64,000 bases of DNA, taken from assembly GCA_050633665.1 (NCBI GenBank), contig JBOEGY010000005.1, forward strand, positions 186,001-250,000, in the 5' to 3' direction. Below, piece after piece: positions 1 through 7,474 of this stretch. The notes below the pieces were generated by a model that did no database searches, was not told the DNA's origin, and saw nothing but the letters and a program-made list of their open reading frames with translations. The first letter of the stretch is position 1. Every line of letters begins with the position of its first letter. The translations under genes were made by a program, and so were the position numbers. The DNA is from JAUIAI01 sp050633665 (lineage in GTDB: Bacteria > Pseudomonadota > Gammaproteobacteria > Burkholderiales > Burkholderiaceae_E).

Positions 1-34
1 CGGGCAGCTCGTAATCGAAGTCTGACAAGTGCAT
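1..34 (-). CDS. queA: S-adenosylmethionine:tRNA ribosyltransferase-isomerase (QueA), N-terminal fragment
   Basis: Only the first 11 codons lie in the window. Read leftward from the ATG at 34-32 they give MHLSDFDYELP. This matches the typical QueA N-terminus, where a short M-x-x-(S/T)-D-F-x-(F/Y)-x-L-P stretch is conserved. QueA transfers and isomerises the ribosyl group of SAM onto preQ1 in tRNA to form epoxyqueuosine. The gene runs off the left edge and is divergent from the aldolase gene at 114. The identification rests on 11 residues only, so it is likely but not proven. Confidence 0.65.
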   Translation of the reverse strand, partial: MHLSDFDYELP

Positions 35-113
35 GGGGCGCGATTGTAGTGCCTGCAGGCTGCGCTGCTACGATGAGGCCGGTAAAAACACAGCGAAAAC
101 TCGGGGAATACCT

Positions 114-899
114 ATGAACAGACCCAGTCAAGGCGGCTTGCCGTCGGTGCAGGCTGACCAGGTCAGTGCCGCTGAATGGCAGGCGCGGGTTGATCTGGCC
201 GCTTGTTACCGGCTGGTTGCCCATTTCGGGATGACAGATCTCATTTATACCCACATTACCTTGCGGGTGCCCGACCAGCCCGATCAGTTCCTGATCAACC
301 CGTTTGGCTCTCTGTTTGATGAGGTCTGTGCGTCCTCGCTGGTCAAGATTGATTTCGAGGGTCAGGTGCTGGCACCGGCCGGGGCGAAAATCAACCCGGC
401 CGGGTTTGTCGTGCACAGCGCGATCCACCGGGAGCGGGAGGATGCGCATTGCGTCCTCCATACTCATACCGAGGCTGGGATGGCCGTCGCTGCTTACCGG
501 CGCGGCCTGCTGCCACTCAATCAGAAAGGCCTGATGTTTCATAATCGGCTGGCTTTTCATGAATACGAGGGTCTGGCGTTTGATCTGGCTGAGCGGGAGC
601 GGCTGGTCAAGGATCTGGGGCCTCATCAGGCGATGTTGCTCCGCAATCACGGTCTGCTGACGGTGGGCGATGACTGTGCCGATGCGTTTTCCGCCATTTA
701 CTCGCTTGAAGTGGCTTGCCGGGTGCAGGTCGCCACGCTGGCAATGACCGATTCCCTGGAGGAGCTTCACCTGCCCGACGAGGCGCTGTGTGAGCGGACC
801 GCCCGGCAGTTTGAAACCTATCCGGATCCGCCGCGTAACCGGGAGTGGCCACATTTGCTGCGGCTGCTCGATCGGGTAAACCCGGGGTACGAGGGCTGA
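114..899 (+). CDS. class II aldolase/adducin family protein
   Basis: This is a 261-residue class II aldolase/adducin-fold protein. The zinc-site His pair is visible in LHTHTE (His116, His118), and a third His lies in LRNHG (His179). Those residues define the metal-dependent fold shared by fuculose-1-phosphate aldolase, ribulose-5-phosphate 4-epimerase and many uncharacterised relatives; the substrate cannot be read from sequence. I start at ATG 114 (MNRPSQGG), with a GGGGA stretch just upstream. The reading frame is open back to 33, but that extension has no family similarity. A close paralogue lies at 45319-46113 on the other strand; both share the motifs DLAACYRL, LINPFG and VKID. The gene stands alone between divergent queA and the downstream tRNA. 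Confidence 0.85.
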   Translation: MNRPSQGGLPSVQADQVSAAEWQARVDLAACYRLVAHFGMTDLIYTHITLRVPDQPDQFLINPFGSLFDEVCASSLVKIDFEGQVLAPAGAKINPAGFVVHSAIHREREDAHCVLHTHTEAGMAVAAYRRGLLPLNQKGLMFHNRLAFHEYEGLAFDLAERERLVKDLGPHQAMLLRNHGLLTVGDDCADAFSAIYSLEVACRVQVATLAMTDSLEELHLPDEALCERTARQFETYPDPPRNREWPHLLRLLDRVNPGYEG

Positions 900-920
900 G
901 TAGGCCGAAATCGGGTCGAT

Positions 921-949
921 TTGCTTCCTTGCCCGGTATTGCCGATAAT
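921..949 (+). promoter_or_regulatory. sigma70-like promoter for tRNA-Leu
   Basis: TTGCTT (921-926) and GATAAT (944-949) are separated by exactly 17 bases and lie 23 bases upstream of the tRNA gene. This is the expected arrangement for a vegetative promoter driving the tRNA. It is a prediction from motif and spacing only. Confidence 0.5.
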
Positions 950-971
950 CCCTGTCTTGCCTCACCCCGTT

Positions 972-1058
972 GCCGGAGTGGTGGAACTGGTAGACGCGCC
1001 GGATTCAAAATCCGGTCCTGGAAACAGGGTGCGAGTTCGATTCTCGCCTCCGGCACCA
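972..1058 (+). tRNA. tRNA-Leu (anticodon CAA)
   Basis: This 87-base cloverleaf has acceptor arms GCCGGAG (972-978) and CTCCGGC (1048-1054), then discriminator A and an encoded CCA (1056-1058). The anticodon stem is CCGGA/TCCGG around the loop TTCAAAA, which gives anticodon CAA reading UUG leucine codons. The T arm contains GTTCGATTC. A long variable arm is present, as expected for leucine class II tRNAs. Short ORFs drawn across it on either strand are not genes. Confidence 0.95.
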
Positions 1059-1079
1059 AATTTTTCAGCTTTTTGATTC

Positions 1080-1135
1080 AGCCCGCGGTTCTGCTCATCA
1101 ACACCCGATGAGGCTGCGGGCTTTGTCATTTTTGG
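1080..1135 (+). terminator. Rho-independent terminator after tRNA-Leu
   Basis: AGCCCGC (1080-1086) pairs with GCGGGCT (1116-1122). An inner helix forms between CTCATC (1094-1099) and GATGAG (1107-1112), and the structure is followed by a T-rich run TTGTCATTTTT. The position just after the tRNA is right for its terminator. The T tract is interrupted, so strength is uncertain. Confidence 0.5.
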
Positions 1136-1158
1136 CGCGTTGCAGGAGCAATCACGGC

Positions 1159-1533
1159 ATGGCTTACAAACGGATGGCTGTTGAGATCGGCATGGGCACT
1201 GACTTGCATGGTCAGAACTACACCAAGGCAGCCGAGCGGGCGTTGCGTGATGCGCTGTGGCACAACTCGCTGGCGGTTGCGCCCGCATTCGGTTTTGACC
1301 GTGACAGCATGATGGTTGAAGTGACGGTTGCTGTTGCGCAACCTGAACAGGTTGACACGGCAATCGTTCAGAAAGTGCTGCCTTATGGGCGGTCCAACAT
1401 TTCGGTGGTTCAGGGGGGGCTGGATGTGCCGCATCCGGTTTCCGGAGACAACACCGTAATTGCCAATGTGATTGCGGCGGTTTATCTGGATTTCCCCGAG
1501 GCCTGTCTTGCTGAGGCCGGAGTCAAATCATGA
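1159..1533 (+). CDS. Lin0512 family protein, first copy
   Basis: This 124-residue protein belongs to the Lin0512 family, whose function is unknown. The family signature is clear near the N-terminus: GMGTDLHGQNYTKAAERAL, followed by a DALWHNSL helix. I chose ATG 1159 (MAYKRMAVEIG) because CAGGAG lies about 10 bases upstream and because the family begins at this point; the frame is open back to 1108. Its stop overlaps the start of the next gene, which is a second Lin0512 protein (ATGA, 1530-1533), so the two are almost certainly translated together and may form a heteromer. No signal peptide or membrane segment is visible. Confidence 0.85.
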   Translation: MAYKRMAVEIGMGTDLHGQNYTKAAERALRDALWHNSLAVAPAFGFDRDSMMVEVTVAVAQPEQVDTAIVQKVLPYGRSNISVVQGGLDVPHPVSGDNTVIANVIAAVYLDFPEACLAEAGVKS

Positions 1534-1895
1534 AGCGCGCCCGAATCATTCTGGAGATGGGGACCGGCAATGACTTGCACGGCAGCGACTACACCAAGGC
1601 GGCACTGCGGGCGGTACAGGATGCGCTGCATCATAGTTCCCTGTCTCTGTTCAAGAGCCTGAATCTGAGTGGCAACGATATGAAAATCGATCTGACGATT
1701 GGCGTTCAGGAGCCCGCCAAGGTGGATCTCGACAAGGTGGCCGGGTCGCTACCGTTTGGCACGGTTAAGCCGGTCGCCCGGCTTGGTGGCGCCAATCTGC
1801 CCGCCGACGGGCCTCATGACCAGATTGTGGTGGCGACTGCGGCCATCGAAGTCTGGTTCGATATTCCGGACGCGCTGGTACAGTCGGCAGACTGA
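1530..1895 (+). CDS. Lin0512 family protein, second copy
   Basis: This 121-residue paralogue of the upstream gene carries the variant signature MGTGNDLHGSDYTKAALRAV and DALHHSSL. The start ATG overlaps the upstream stop, indicating translational coupling. The two copies keep the G-x-DLHG-x-(N/D)YTKAA core but differ through the rest, consistent with an old duplication and a hetero-oligomer. The GQNYT/GSDYT difference falls in the conserved loop. Biochemical role unknown; soluble and cytoplasmic by appearance. It converges with the EamA gene, whose stop is 7 bases away. Confidence 0.85.
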   Translation: MKRARIILEMGTGNDLHGSDYTKAALRAVQDALHHSSLSLFKSLNLSGNDMKIDLTIGVQEPAKVDLDKVAGSLPFGTVKPVARLGGANLPADGPHDQIVVATAAIEVWFDIPDALVQSAD

Positions 1896-1901
1896 CCGTC
1901 G

Positions 1902-2795
1902 TCAGCGGCGCTGAACCAGCCAGATGCCACCAATTACCAGACTCAGGCCTGCGGCATGGAAGCCGTAGAAACTTTCGCCCAGAAATGCCACGCCCATTGC
2001 GGCGGCAAATACCGGCGTGAGGTTCATATACCCGCCGGCGGGTCCCGGGCCGATCAAGTCGACCGCCCGCAGAAAGACGATCTGGGCAATGCACGACGGA
2101 AAGACTGCAATCGCCAGCGTGACCAGCCAGCCTTGCAGGCTTGGCCATTGAAAACCCTGAATCAGGGTTTCACCAATGACCAGCGGCAGCGCGGTGATCA
2201 TTGCGATAGGCGCCATCAACGTAAAGAATGACAGGCCGCTGATAGCCGGTCGGTTCTTCAGTGCCAGGGTATAGAACGAATAGAGCAGGCAGGCAATCAG
2301 CATCAGGCCGTCGCCAATGGCGATATCCAGTTCGAGTAACGCGAGTGGGCGGCCTTCCGTCGCAACGGCGATCACACCCGTCAGACCGAGCAGGCTGCCG
2401 AAGATTTGCAAGGGGGTTACCCGCGTGCCGAACAGGAGTAGTGATCCCGCCAGTACGAAGATTGGCATGCTGCCTTGCAGGATGCCAACGTTCAGGGCGC
2501 CGGTTGTATAAGCGGCTGCGTAAAACAATGAGTTGAAGCCCGTGAAGCCCAGCGAGGCCATCAGGATGGTCATGCCCAGCCGTGGTTTGATCAACGGCCA
2601 GTCGGCGCGCACCCGGTGGCCAAACAGTGGCCACAACAAGGCCGACACAAAAAGCCACCGGGTAAATACCACCATGATCGGCGAAATCTGATCAACCGCC
2701 AGTTGGCCGAAAACCGTATTGGCTCCCCAGCACAGGACAGCGGTGATCAGCAACAGGGTTGGCTGCTGGTAATACCAGTCAAGAAGAGACTTCAA
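1902..2795 (-). CDS. DMT-superfamily EamA transporter
   Basis: This 297-residue membrane protein has about ten hydrophobic segments in two EamA repeats (roughly residues 10-140 and 155-295), as expected of drug/metabolite transporter superfamily exporters. Glycine- and small-residue-rich helices such as SLGFTGFNSLFYAAAYTTGA are typical. These proteins sit in the inner membrane and export amino acids or other metabolites; the substrate here is unknown. The C-terminus (LVIGGIWLVQRR) is the usual end of the tenth helix. A GST gene lies directly upstream on the same strand (stop 35 bases away) and may be co-transcribed. Confidence 0.85.
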   Translation of the reverse strand: MKSLLDWYYQQPTLLLITAVLCWGANTVFGQLAVDQISPIMVVFTRWLFVSALLWPLFGHRVRADWPLIKPRLGMTILMASLGFTGFNSLFYAAAYTTGALNVGILQGSMPIFVLAGSLLLFGTRVTPLQIFGSLLGLTGVIAVATEGRPLALLELDIAIGDGLMLIACLLYSFYTLALKNRPAISGLSFFTLMAPIAMITALPLVIGETLIQGFQWPSLQGWLVTLAIAVFPSCIAQIVFLRAVDLIGPGPAGGYMNLTPVFAAAMGVAFLGESFYGFHAAGLSLVIGGIWLVQRR

Positions 2796-2829
2796 GCGGC
2801 GAGCACTCGGGCAGGCTGAGCCGGGCGAC

Positions 2830-3438
2830 TCAGGCCAGCAGGGTTTCGGGTGGTTGCCAGCCTGGCAGCCTGGCGAGAGCGTTCAGCCAGTGTTGCACAT
2901 TCGGCGGCACGGATACTTTGGCCTGATCGGCATAGAACAGGTAGGCGCTAAGAGAGAAATCGGCCACCGTTGGCTGATCCCCTATGATGAATCCCGAGCC
3001 TTCAGAGAGGGCCTTGTCGAGCAAGCCGACATCATGGGCGTAGCGCTCGCTCAGCCACTGATGCGCGCCCTCGCTCAGGCGCGCAGTGTCAAACATCTGG
3101 TGGGCCCTGAGCTGAGGCAGGCACAAGCCGATCTTGTTGGCTTCCCAGAACAGCCACTCACGAACGGTTTGTAAGGTGTCCGGATCTTGCGCGCCCCACT
3201 GCCCGGAACGATCGGCCAGGTACAACAGGATCGCGTTGGACTGAACCAGTGAGTGAGCCCCGTCAATTAGCAAAGGCACTTCACCATAGCGTGAGTGCTC
3301 TTTGAATTCGGGTTGCCGGCTTTGTCGGTCGGCCCAAATGTCAGCCACTTCGTATTGGTGGGGGATAGCGGCGGCAGTCAGAAAGAAGCGAACCTTGTAC
3401 GCATGGCCCGAATCCGGGTGGCCGAAAAGTTTCATCAT
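2830..3438 (-). CDS. glutathione S-transferase family protein
   Basis: This 202-residue protein has an N-terminal thioredoxin-like domain (1-80) and an all-helical C-terminal domain (90-200). The glutathione-site features are GEVPLL with its cis-proline, and LVQSNAILLYLA. The first strand contains HPDSGHAYKVRF, where Ser would be the likely catalytic residue of a beta- or theta-like GST. The protein is cytoplasmic, conjugating or binding glutathione; the substrate is unknown. It probably shares a transcript with the EamA exporter that follows. Two further GST genes at 48505-49756 are only distantly similar. Confidence 0.85.
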   Translation of the reverse strand: MMKLFGHPDSGHAYKVRFFLTAAAIPHQYEVADIWADRQSRQPEFKEHSRYGEVPLLIDGAHSLVQSNAILLYLADRSGQWGAQDPDTLQTVREWLFWEANKIGLCLPQLRAHQMFDTARLSEGAHQWLSERYAHDVGLLDKALSEGSGFIIGDQPTVADFSLSAYLFYADQAKVSVPPNVQHWLNALARLPGWQPPETLLA

Positions 3439-3477
3439 GTCGCGCAGAACCCTGTTTAAAAGTTATTGTGAATAAAG

Positions 3478-3912
3478 TCAGCAGCCGCCAATGCGTTTGC
3501 CTTTGCCGGTCATTTCGATCGTGCGCTCTTGCCCTTCGACGCTGATTTTAAACACTGATTTGATTGTCAGTTGCTCGCCGGTAGACGAGATCGTCATGCG
3601 ACCGGTGCCTTTTGCATTGCCTTCATACCGGCAGTTCATATTCAGGATCAGATCTTTGCCATTCATTTCAGAGTCAACGATATCGCATTGGTTGCTGTCG
3701 CTGACGCCCATCTGTTCGCGAATGGTTGCCGCAGAAATTCTGTCGCTGGTAAAACACTGTTTGCTCGTGTTTTCGACAATGTTGTTCGACATTTCGTACT
3801 GGCCGGGGACAACCGGCACACTCGGTTCGGCGGCCGACAGTCCGGCAGATCCTGTGGTAAGCATGCCTGATAACACCAATGCTGTTTTACTAATGGCTTG
3901 CAGGCGACCCAT
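3478..3912 (-). CDS. DUF3617 domain-containing secreted protein
   Basis: This 144-residue exported protein has a signal peptide (about residues 1-27, ending GLSAAEP) and then a DUF3617 region. That region opens with VPGQYEMSNNI and includes KQCFTSD, NQCDI, MNCRYEG and a C-terminal GKGKRIGGC. The even number of cysteines suggests periplasmic disulfides. I chose the internal ATG at 3912 because AGGAG lies 6-10 bases before it and the signal peptide begins there; an upstream ORF extension to 3978 is not supported. Function unknown; many proteobacteria carry several DUF3617 proteins. Confidence 0.8.
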   Translation of the reverse strand: MGRLQAISKTALVLSGMLTTGSAGLSAAEPSVPVVPGQYEMSNNIVENTSKQCFTSDRISAATIREQMGVSDSNQCDIVDSEMNGKDLILNMNCRYEGNAKGTGRMTISSTGEQLTIKSVFKISVEGQERTIEMTGKGKRIGGC

Positions 3913-4014
3913 AAGAAACTCCTGGTTGAGGTGAGGGGTCGATAATAGGGGTAGTCGGCTTTTGCCGGAAGTTTTCACCCGGGTAATATCGACTGCTTAC
4001 CAGGAGAGTCTGTT

Positions 4015-5082
4015 TTGAGAGAAAAGAAGTCCGGATCAGGGGCCGCCCGCCTGAAGTTTCCGTTTGACGGGCTGCCAGAGTCCGGTCAGGCCACCGAAGT
4101 GGCGCCCGGCGTTCTGTGGTTGCGTATGCCACTGCCTTACGCGTTGAATCATATCAACCTGTGGGCCATCAAAGACGGTGACGGCTGGGCGGTTGTGGAC
4201 TCCGGCGTCAATACGCCTGAAACCGTCGCGGCCTGGCGCTCGGTGATATCCGGGCCTTTCGGCGGCCAGCCGATCACACGGGTGATTTGCACCCACATGC
4301 ATCCCGACCATGTCGGCATGGCTGGCTGGCTGACCCGGCGTTTCAAGTGCCCGCTCTACATGACCCGACTTGAGTATCTGACCTGCCGGGTTCTGGTCGC
4401 AGATACCGGCCGGGAGGCTCCTGAAGAGGCGATCCGTTTTTATCGATCGGCCGGGTGGAGTGAGGAATCCATACAGGATTACCGGGCCAGATTTGGTGGC
4501 TTCGGGCGCGATATTCATGCCTTGCCTGAGAGCATGGAGCGCTTGTCCGATGGCCAGTTACTGACGATTGGTGACAGCGACTGGCAGATCGTCGTGGGCA
4601 ACGGGCACTCACCAGAGCATGCTTGTCTGTACAACCCGACGCTCAAATTGCTGATTTCCGGGGATCAGGTCTTACCCAGAATTTCCTCCAATGTGTCGGT
4701 CTTTCCGACTGAGCCCCATGCCGATCCGCTGGATGACTGGATCCGGTCTATCGCGAAGATCCGGGCGCAAGTGCCTGATGATGTGCTGGTCCTGCCTTCC
4801 CACAATGAGCCGTTCTATGGTCTTCACGCCCGCCTGGACGCGCTGGACCGGGGCCACCATGTGGCGCTGGACCGCCTGTGCAAGCGCCTCGATGAACCGC
4901 GCCTGCTAGTAGATACTTTCGTGGCCTTGTTTGGCCGCAAAATTGAAGGCGAGTCCGGTTTGCTGGGCATGGCGACCGGCGAAGCCCGCGCCCATGTGAA
5001 TCATTTGCTTCGACGCGGTCAGATCACTGAGCGTCTGGATGATGCGGGGCTTGCCTGGTATGCGCTGGCTGCCACCACTTGA
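4015..5082 (+). CDS. MBL-fold metallo-hydrolase
   Basis: This 355-residue metallo-beta-lactamase-fold enzyme carries the metal motif HxHxDH in THMHPDHVG (His94, His96, Asp98, His99). Further ligands are expected in GNGHSPEHA, SGDQVLP and LPSHNEPF. The C-terminal 90 residues look like the helical winged extension seen in MBL proteins of the LACTB2/hydroxyacylglutathione-hydrolase-like groups. The start is TTG 4015, with AGGAGA at 4002-4007 at good spacing. The substrate may be a thioester or phosphoester but is not determinable. The gene stands alone before the pst locus. Confidence 0.85.
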   Translation: MREKKSGSGAARLKFPFDGLPESGQATEVAPGVLWLRMPLPYALNHINLWAIKDGDGWAVVDSGVNTPETVAAWRSVISGPFGGQPITRVICTHMHPDHVGMAGWLTRRFKCPLYMTRLEYLTCRVLVADTGREAPEEAIRFYRSAGWSEESIQDYRARFGGFGRDIHALPESMERLSDGQLLTIGDSDWQIVVGNGHSPEHACLYNPTLKLLISGDQVLPRISSNVSVFPTEPHADPLDDWIRSIAKIRAQVPDDVLVLPSHNEPFYGLHARLDALDRGHHVALDRLCKRLDEPRLLVDTFVALFGRKIEGESGLLGMATGEARAHVNHLLRRGQITERLDDAGLAWYALAATT

Positions 5083-5200
5083 ACATGACAGTCCGGCAGC
5101 TGATTTTGTCATTCGGATGAGAATTCGCAGCAACTCGATTTCATATAAGTGATTGATTGTTAACGAGTATTTTCTTCTTGATGGTCAGGTCAATCAAGGA

Positions 5201-5236
5201 TTGTCATAAAACTCATTACTGTCACACCAATGTCAT
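5201..5236 (+). promoter_or_regulatory. two contiguous Pho boxes upstream of pstS
   Basis: Two 18-base PhoB-type boxes lie end to end. The first is TTGTCAT-AAAA-CTCATTA (5201-5218) and the second CTGTCAC-ACCA-ATGTCAT (5219-5236). Each is two 7-base repeats with a 4-base spacer, matching the known Pho box layout CTGTCAT-N4-CTGTCAT. They end 43 bases before the pstS start, where phosphate-starvation control by the PhoB encoded nearby is expected. Confidence 0.85.
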
Positions 5237-5279
5237 CTGGCCAAATTACAGTTCAGGCATCCCAATCTAAGGAATCCCT

Positions 5280-6338
5280 GTGAACCCAAATTTCACCCTG
5301 AAGGTCGTCAAAATCGGACTGGCTGGCATCCTGATTACTGCTGCCGGTATCGCAGATGCCGTGGACATCACTGGAGCAGGCGCTTCGTTCCCGGCACCGG
5401 TCTATGCCAAATGGGCAGAGGCCTATCACAAGGCAACCGGGAATCGTCTGAACTATCAGGCGATCGGGTCGGGCGGCGGCATCAAACAGATTAAGAAGCG
5501 CACCGTGGACTTTGGCGCAACCGATGCGCCAATGACCGGCAAAGACCTCGATAAACGGGGTTTGCTGCAATTTCCGGCCGTCATTGGCGGCATTGTGCCG
5601 GTGCTGAATGTTGCCGGTATCAAGCCGGGTGAGCTAAAACTTAGCGGTCCGTTGCTGGCGGACATCTTCAGCGGTGCGGTCACCACCTGGAATGATCCGG
5701 CACTGGCCAAGCTGAATCCCGAGCTGACGCTGCCGGCCAAGCCGATTACCGTGGTTTACCGTTCGGATTCATCTGGCACCACTTCCGGCTTCACCACCTA
5801 TCTGGCGGATGTCCAGCCGGGCTTTGAAGACAAGGTCGGTGCTGGCAAAACGGTCAACTGGCCGACCGGAATCGGTGGCAAAGGCAATGCAGGCGTGGCC
5901 GCCAATGTTTTGAAGCTGAAGAACTCAATCGGTTATGTCGAATATGCGTTCGCCAAACAGAACAAGATGTCGCATGCCGCGATGATCAACAAGGCGGGCA
6001 AAGCGGTACAGCCGGATGATTCAACCTTTGCAGCAGCGGCCGCTGGCGCTGACTGGAGCCAGGCACCTGGCTTTGGAATCAGCCTTAACAACCAGGGCGC
6101 TGACACTGCCTGGCCGATCACCTCGGCGAGTTTTATCCTGATGTACAAAGTGGCCGAAAACCCCGATCAGTCGGCCGAGGTACTCAAGTTTTTCAAGTGG
6201 GCGCTTAACGACGCTCAACAGTTGGCTCTGGATCTTGATTACGTGCCGCTGCCGCCGCCCACGGTCAAGTTGATCGAAACGGCCTGGGGCGAGATTAAAA
6301 ACGAGACGGGCAAACCCGTGATGGCTATGGTCAACTAG
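5280..6338 (+). CDS. pstS: phosphate ABC transporter substrate-binding protein PstS
   Basis: This 352-residue periplasmic phosphate-binding protein begins with a GTG at 5280, preceded by AAGGA. A signal peptide of about 27 residues ends near GIADAVD. Phosphate-binding segments typical of PstS follow: GAGASFPAPVYAKW, GSGGGIKQI, DFGATDAPM and YRSDSSGTTSGFTTYL. It delivers phosphate to PstC-PstA. Tandem Pho boxes precede it. A strong terminator separates it from pstC, so pstS mRNA is probably made in excess over the membrane components. It is the first gene of a full pstSCAB-phoU locus. Confidence 0.97.
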   Translation: MNPNFTLKVVKIGLAGILITAAGIADAVDITGAGASFPAPVYAKWAEAYHKATGNRLNYQAIGSGGGIKQIKKRTVDFGATDAPMTGKDLDKRGLLQFPAVIGGIVPVLNVAGIKPGELKLSGPLLADIFSGAVTTWNDPALAKLNPELTLPAKPITVVYRSDSSGTTSGFTTYLADVQPGFEDKVGAGKTVNWPTGIGGKGNAGVAANVLKLKNSIGYVEYAFAKQNKMSHAAMINKAGKAVQPDDSTFAAAAAGADWSQAPGFGISLNNQGADTAWPITSASFILMYKVAENPDQSAEVLKFFKWALNDAQQLALDLDYVPLPPPTVKLIETAWGEIKNETGKPVMAMVN

Positions 6339-6383
6339 AATCGCGGCTGCCACAATTGGTTAATTAGTGGTACAACCCGTCCG

Positions 6384-6413
6384 GGGCGAGGCTGAAACCA
6401 GCGTCGCCCTTTT
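6384..6413 (+). terminator. hairpin terminator/attenuator between pstS and pstC
   Basis: GGGCGA (6384-6389) and GCTG (6391-6394) pair with CAGC (6399-6402) and TCGCCC (6404-6409) across an AAAC loop, followed directly by TTTT. This gives a near-perfect 11-pair stem. Partial termination here would set PstS above PstCAB. Confidence 0.75.
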
Positions 6414-6481
6414 CCCATTTTTGTGTCTTCACTTCGTTCTGGTCACTGTCTGGCCAGCCAGGATTCATCTCACAATGTCCA

Positions 6482-7474
6482 ATGACTAGCAAAGACCGCA
6501 ACTCCGGGGCAGATGCAGGCGTTGGCCACGAGGCATTGCCGCCCGACGAATTGCATGCGAAGGTCGCCCGCTTCGCGGCCCAGGATCGCTGGTTTGCCCG
6601 TGTGACCTTCTTTTTCGCGTTCGTGGTTCTCCTGAGTCTGGTGGGGGTCCTGGGGGCATTGATCTACGAAGCCTGGCCGGCAATCCGCGAATACGGCGCC
6701 GGATTCCTGATCGGAACAATCTGGAGCCCAGCTGATGATGAGTACGGCGCGGTCATTGCAATCTACGGGACGCTGGTTACCTCTGCGATCGCATTGCTGA
6801 TTGCAATACCAGTCAGTTTCGGTATTGCCGTCTTTCTGACCGAAACCTGTCCGGTTGTCTTGCGTCGCCCGCTGGGCACAGCCATTGAATTGCTCGCCGG
6901 TGTGCCGTCAATTATTTACGGTATCTGGGGTCTGTTTGTGCTGGCCCCGATTCTCCAGGATCACTTGCAGCCGATGTTGGGTGCGACCGGTATCGGCTGG
7001 TTTTCGGGGCCGCCACTGGGTGTCGGCATCCTGACTGCCGGCATTGTCTTATCGCTGATGGTGATTCCGTTTATCGCCTCTGTGATGCGCGATGTGTTCG
7101 AGACCGTACCGCCGGTACTGAAAGAGTCGGCCTATGGCATCGGCTGTACGACCTGGGAGGTGATGCGTCACGTGGTGGTTCCCTACACCCGGGTTGGCGT
7201 AGTTGGCGGCATTATGCTGGGTCTGGGGCGGGCGCTGGGTGAAACCATGGCAGTCACCTTCGTGATTGGCAATGCCAACCGGATCAGTCACTCGCTGTTC
7301 GCGCCGGGTAACTCGATTGCCTCAACACTGGCCAACGAGTTTGCCGAGGCCGATCCGGATCTGCACATTCCTTCACTTTACGCGCTTGGTCTCATATTGT
7401 TCGCTATTACGTTTTTGGTGTTATCCGCCGCCAAATGGCTGACCGAACGCGGCATTCGAAAGCAGGGAGCCTGA
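6482..7474 (+). CDS. pstC: phosphate ABC transporter permease PstC
   Basis: This 330-residue inner-membrane permease has about six transmembrane helices. The ABC-permease EAA-type loop is in the second half (ESAYGIGCTTWEVMRHVVVPYTRVG), and family features include GVPSIIYGIWGLFVLAP and LGRALGETMAVTF. The N-terminal 40 residues are hydrophilic. With PstA it forms the phosphate channel powered by PstB. The last base of its stop TGA is the A of the pstA ATG, so the two are translationally coupled. The start at 6482 has only a weak ribosome site. Confidence 0.96.
   Translation: MTSKDRNSGADAGVGHEALPPDELHAKVARFAAQDRWFARVTFFFAFVVLLSLVGVLGALIYEAWPAIREYGAGFLIGTIWSPADDEYGAVIAIYGTLVTSAIALLIAIPVSFGIAVFLTETCPVVLRRPLGTAIELLAGVPSIIYGIWGLFVLAPILQDHLQPMLGATGIGWFSGPPLGVGILTAGIVLSLMVIPFIASVMRDVFETVPPVLKESAYGIGCTTWEVMRHVVVPYTRVGVVGGIMLGLGRALGETMAVTFVIGNANRISHSLFAPGNSIASTLANEFAEADPDLHIPSLYALGLILFAITFLVLSAAKWLTERGIRKQGA

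Noticed and set aside
607..1059. A minus-strand frame of 150 codons running through the tRNA-Leu gene
   Set aside because: It overlaps the tRNA and the aldolase 3' end; the apparent protein is a translation of the tRNA region.
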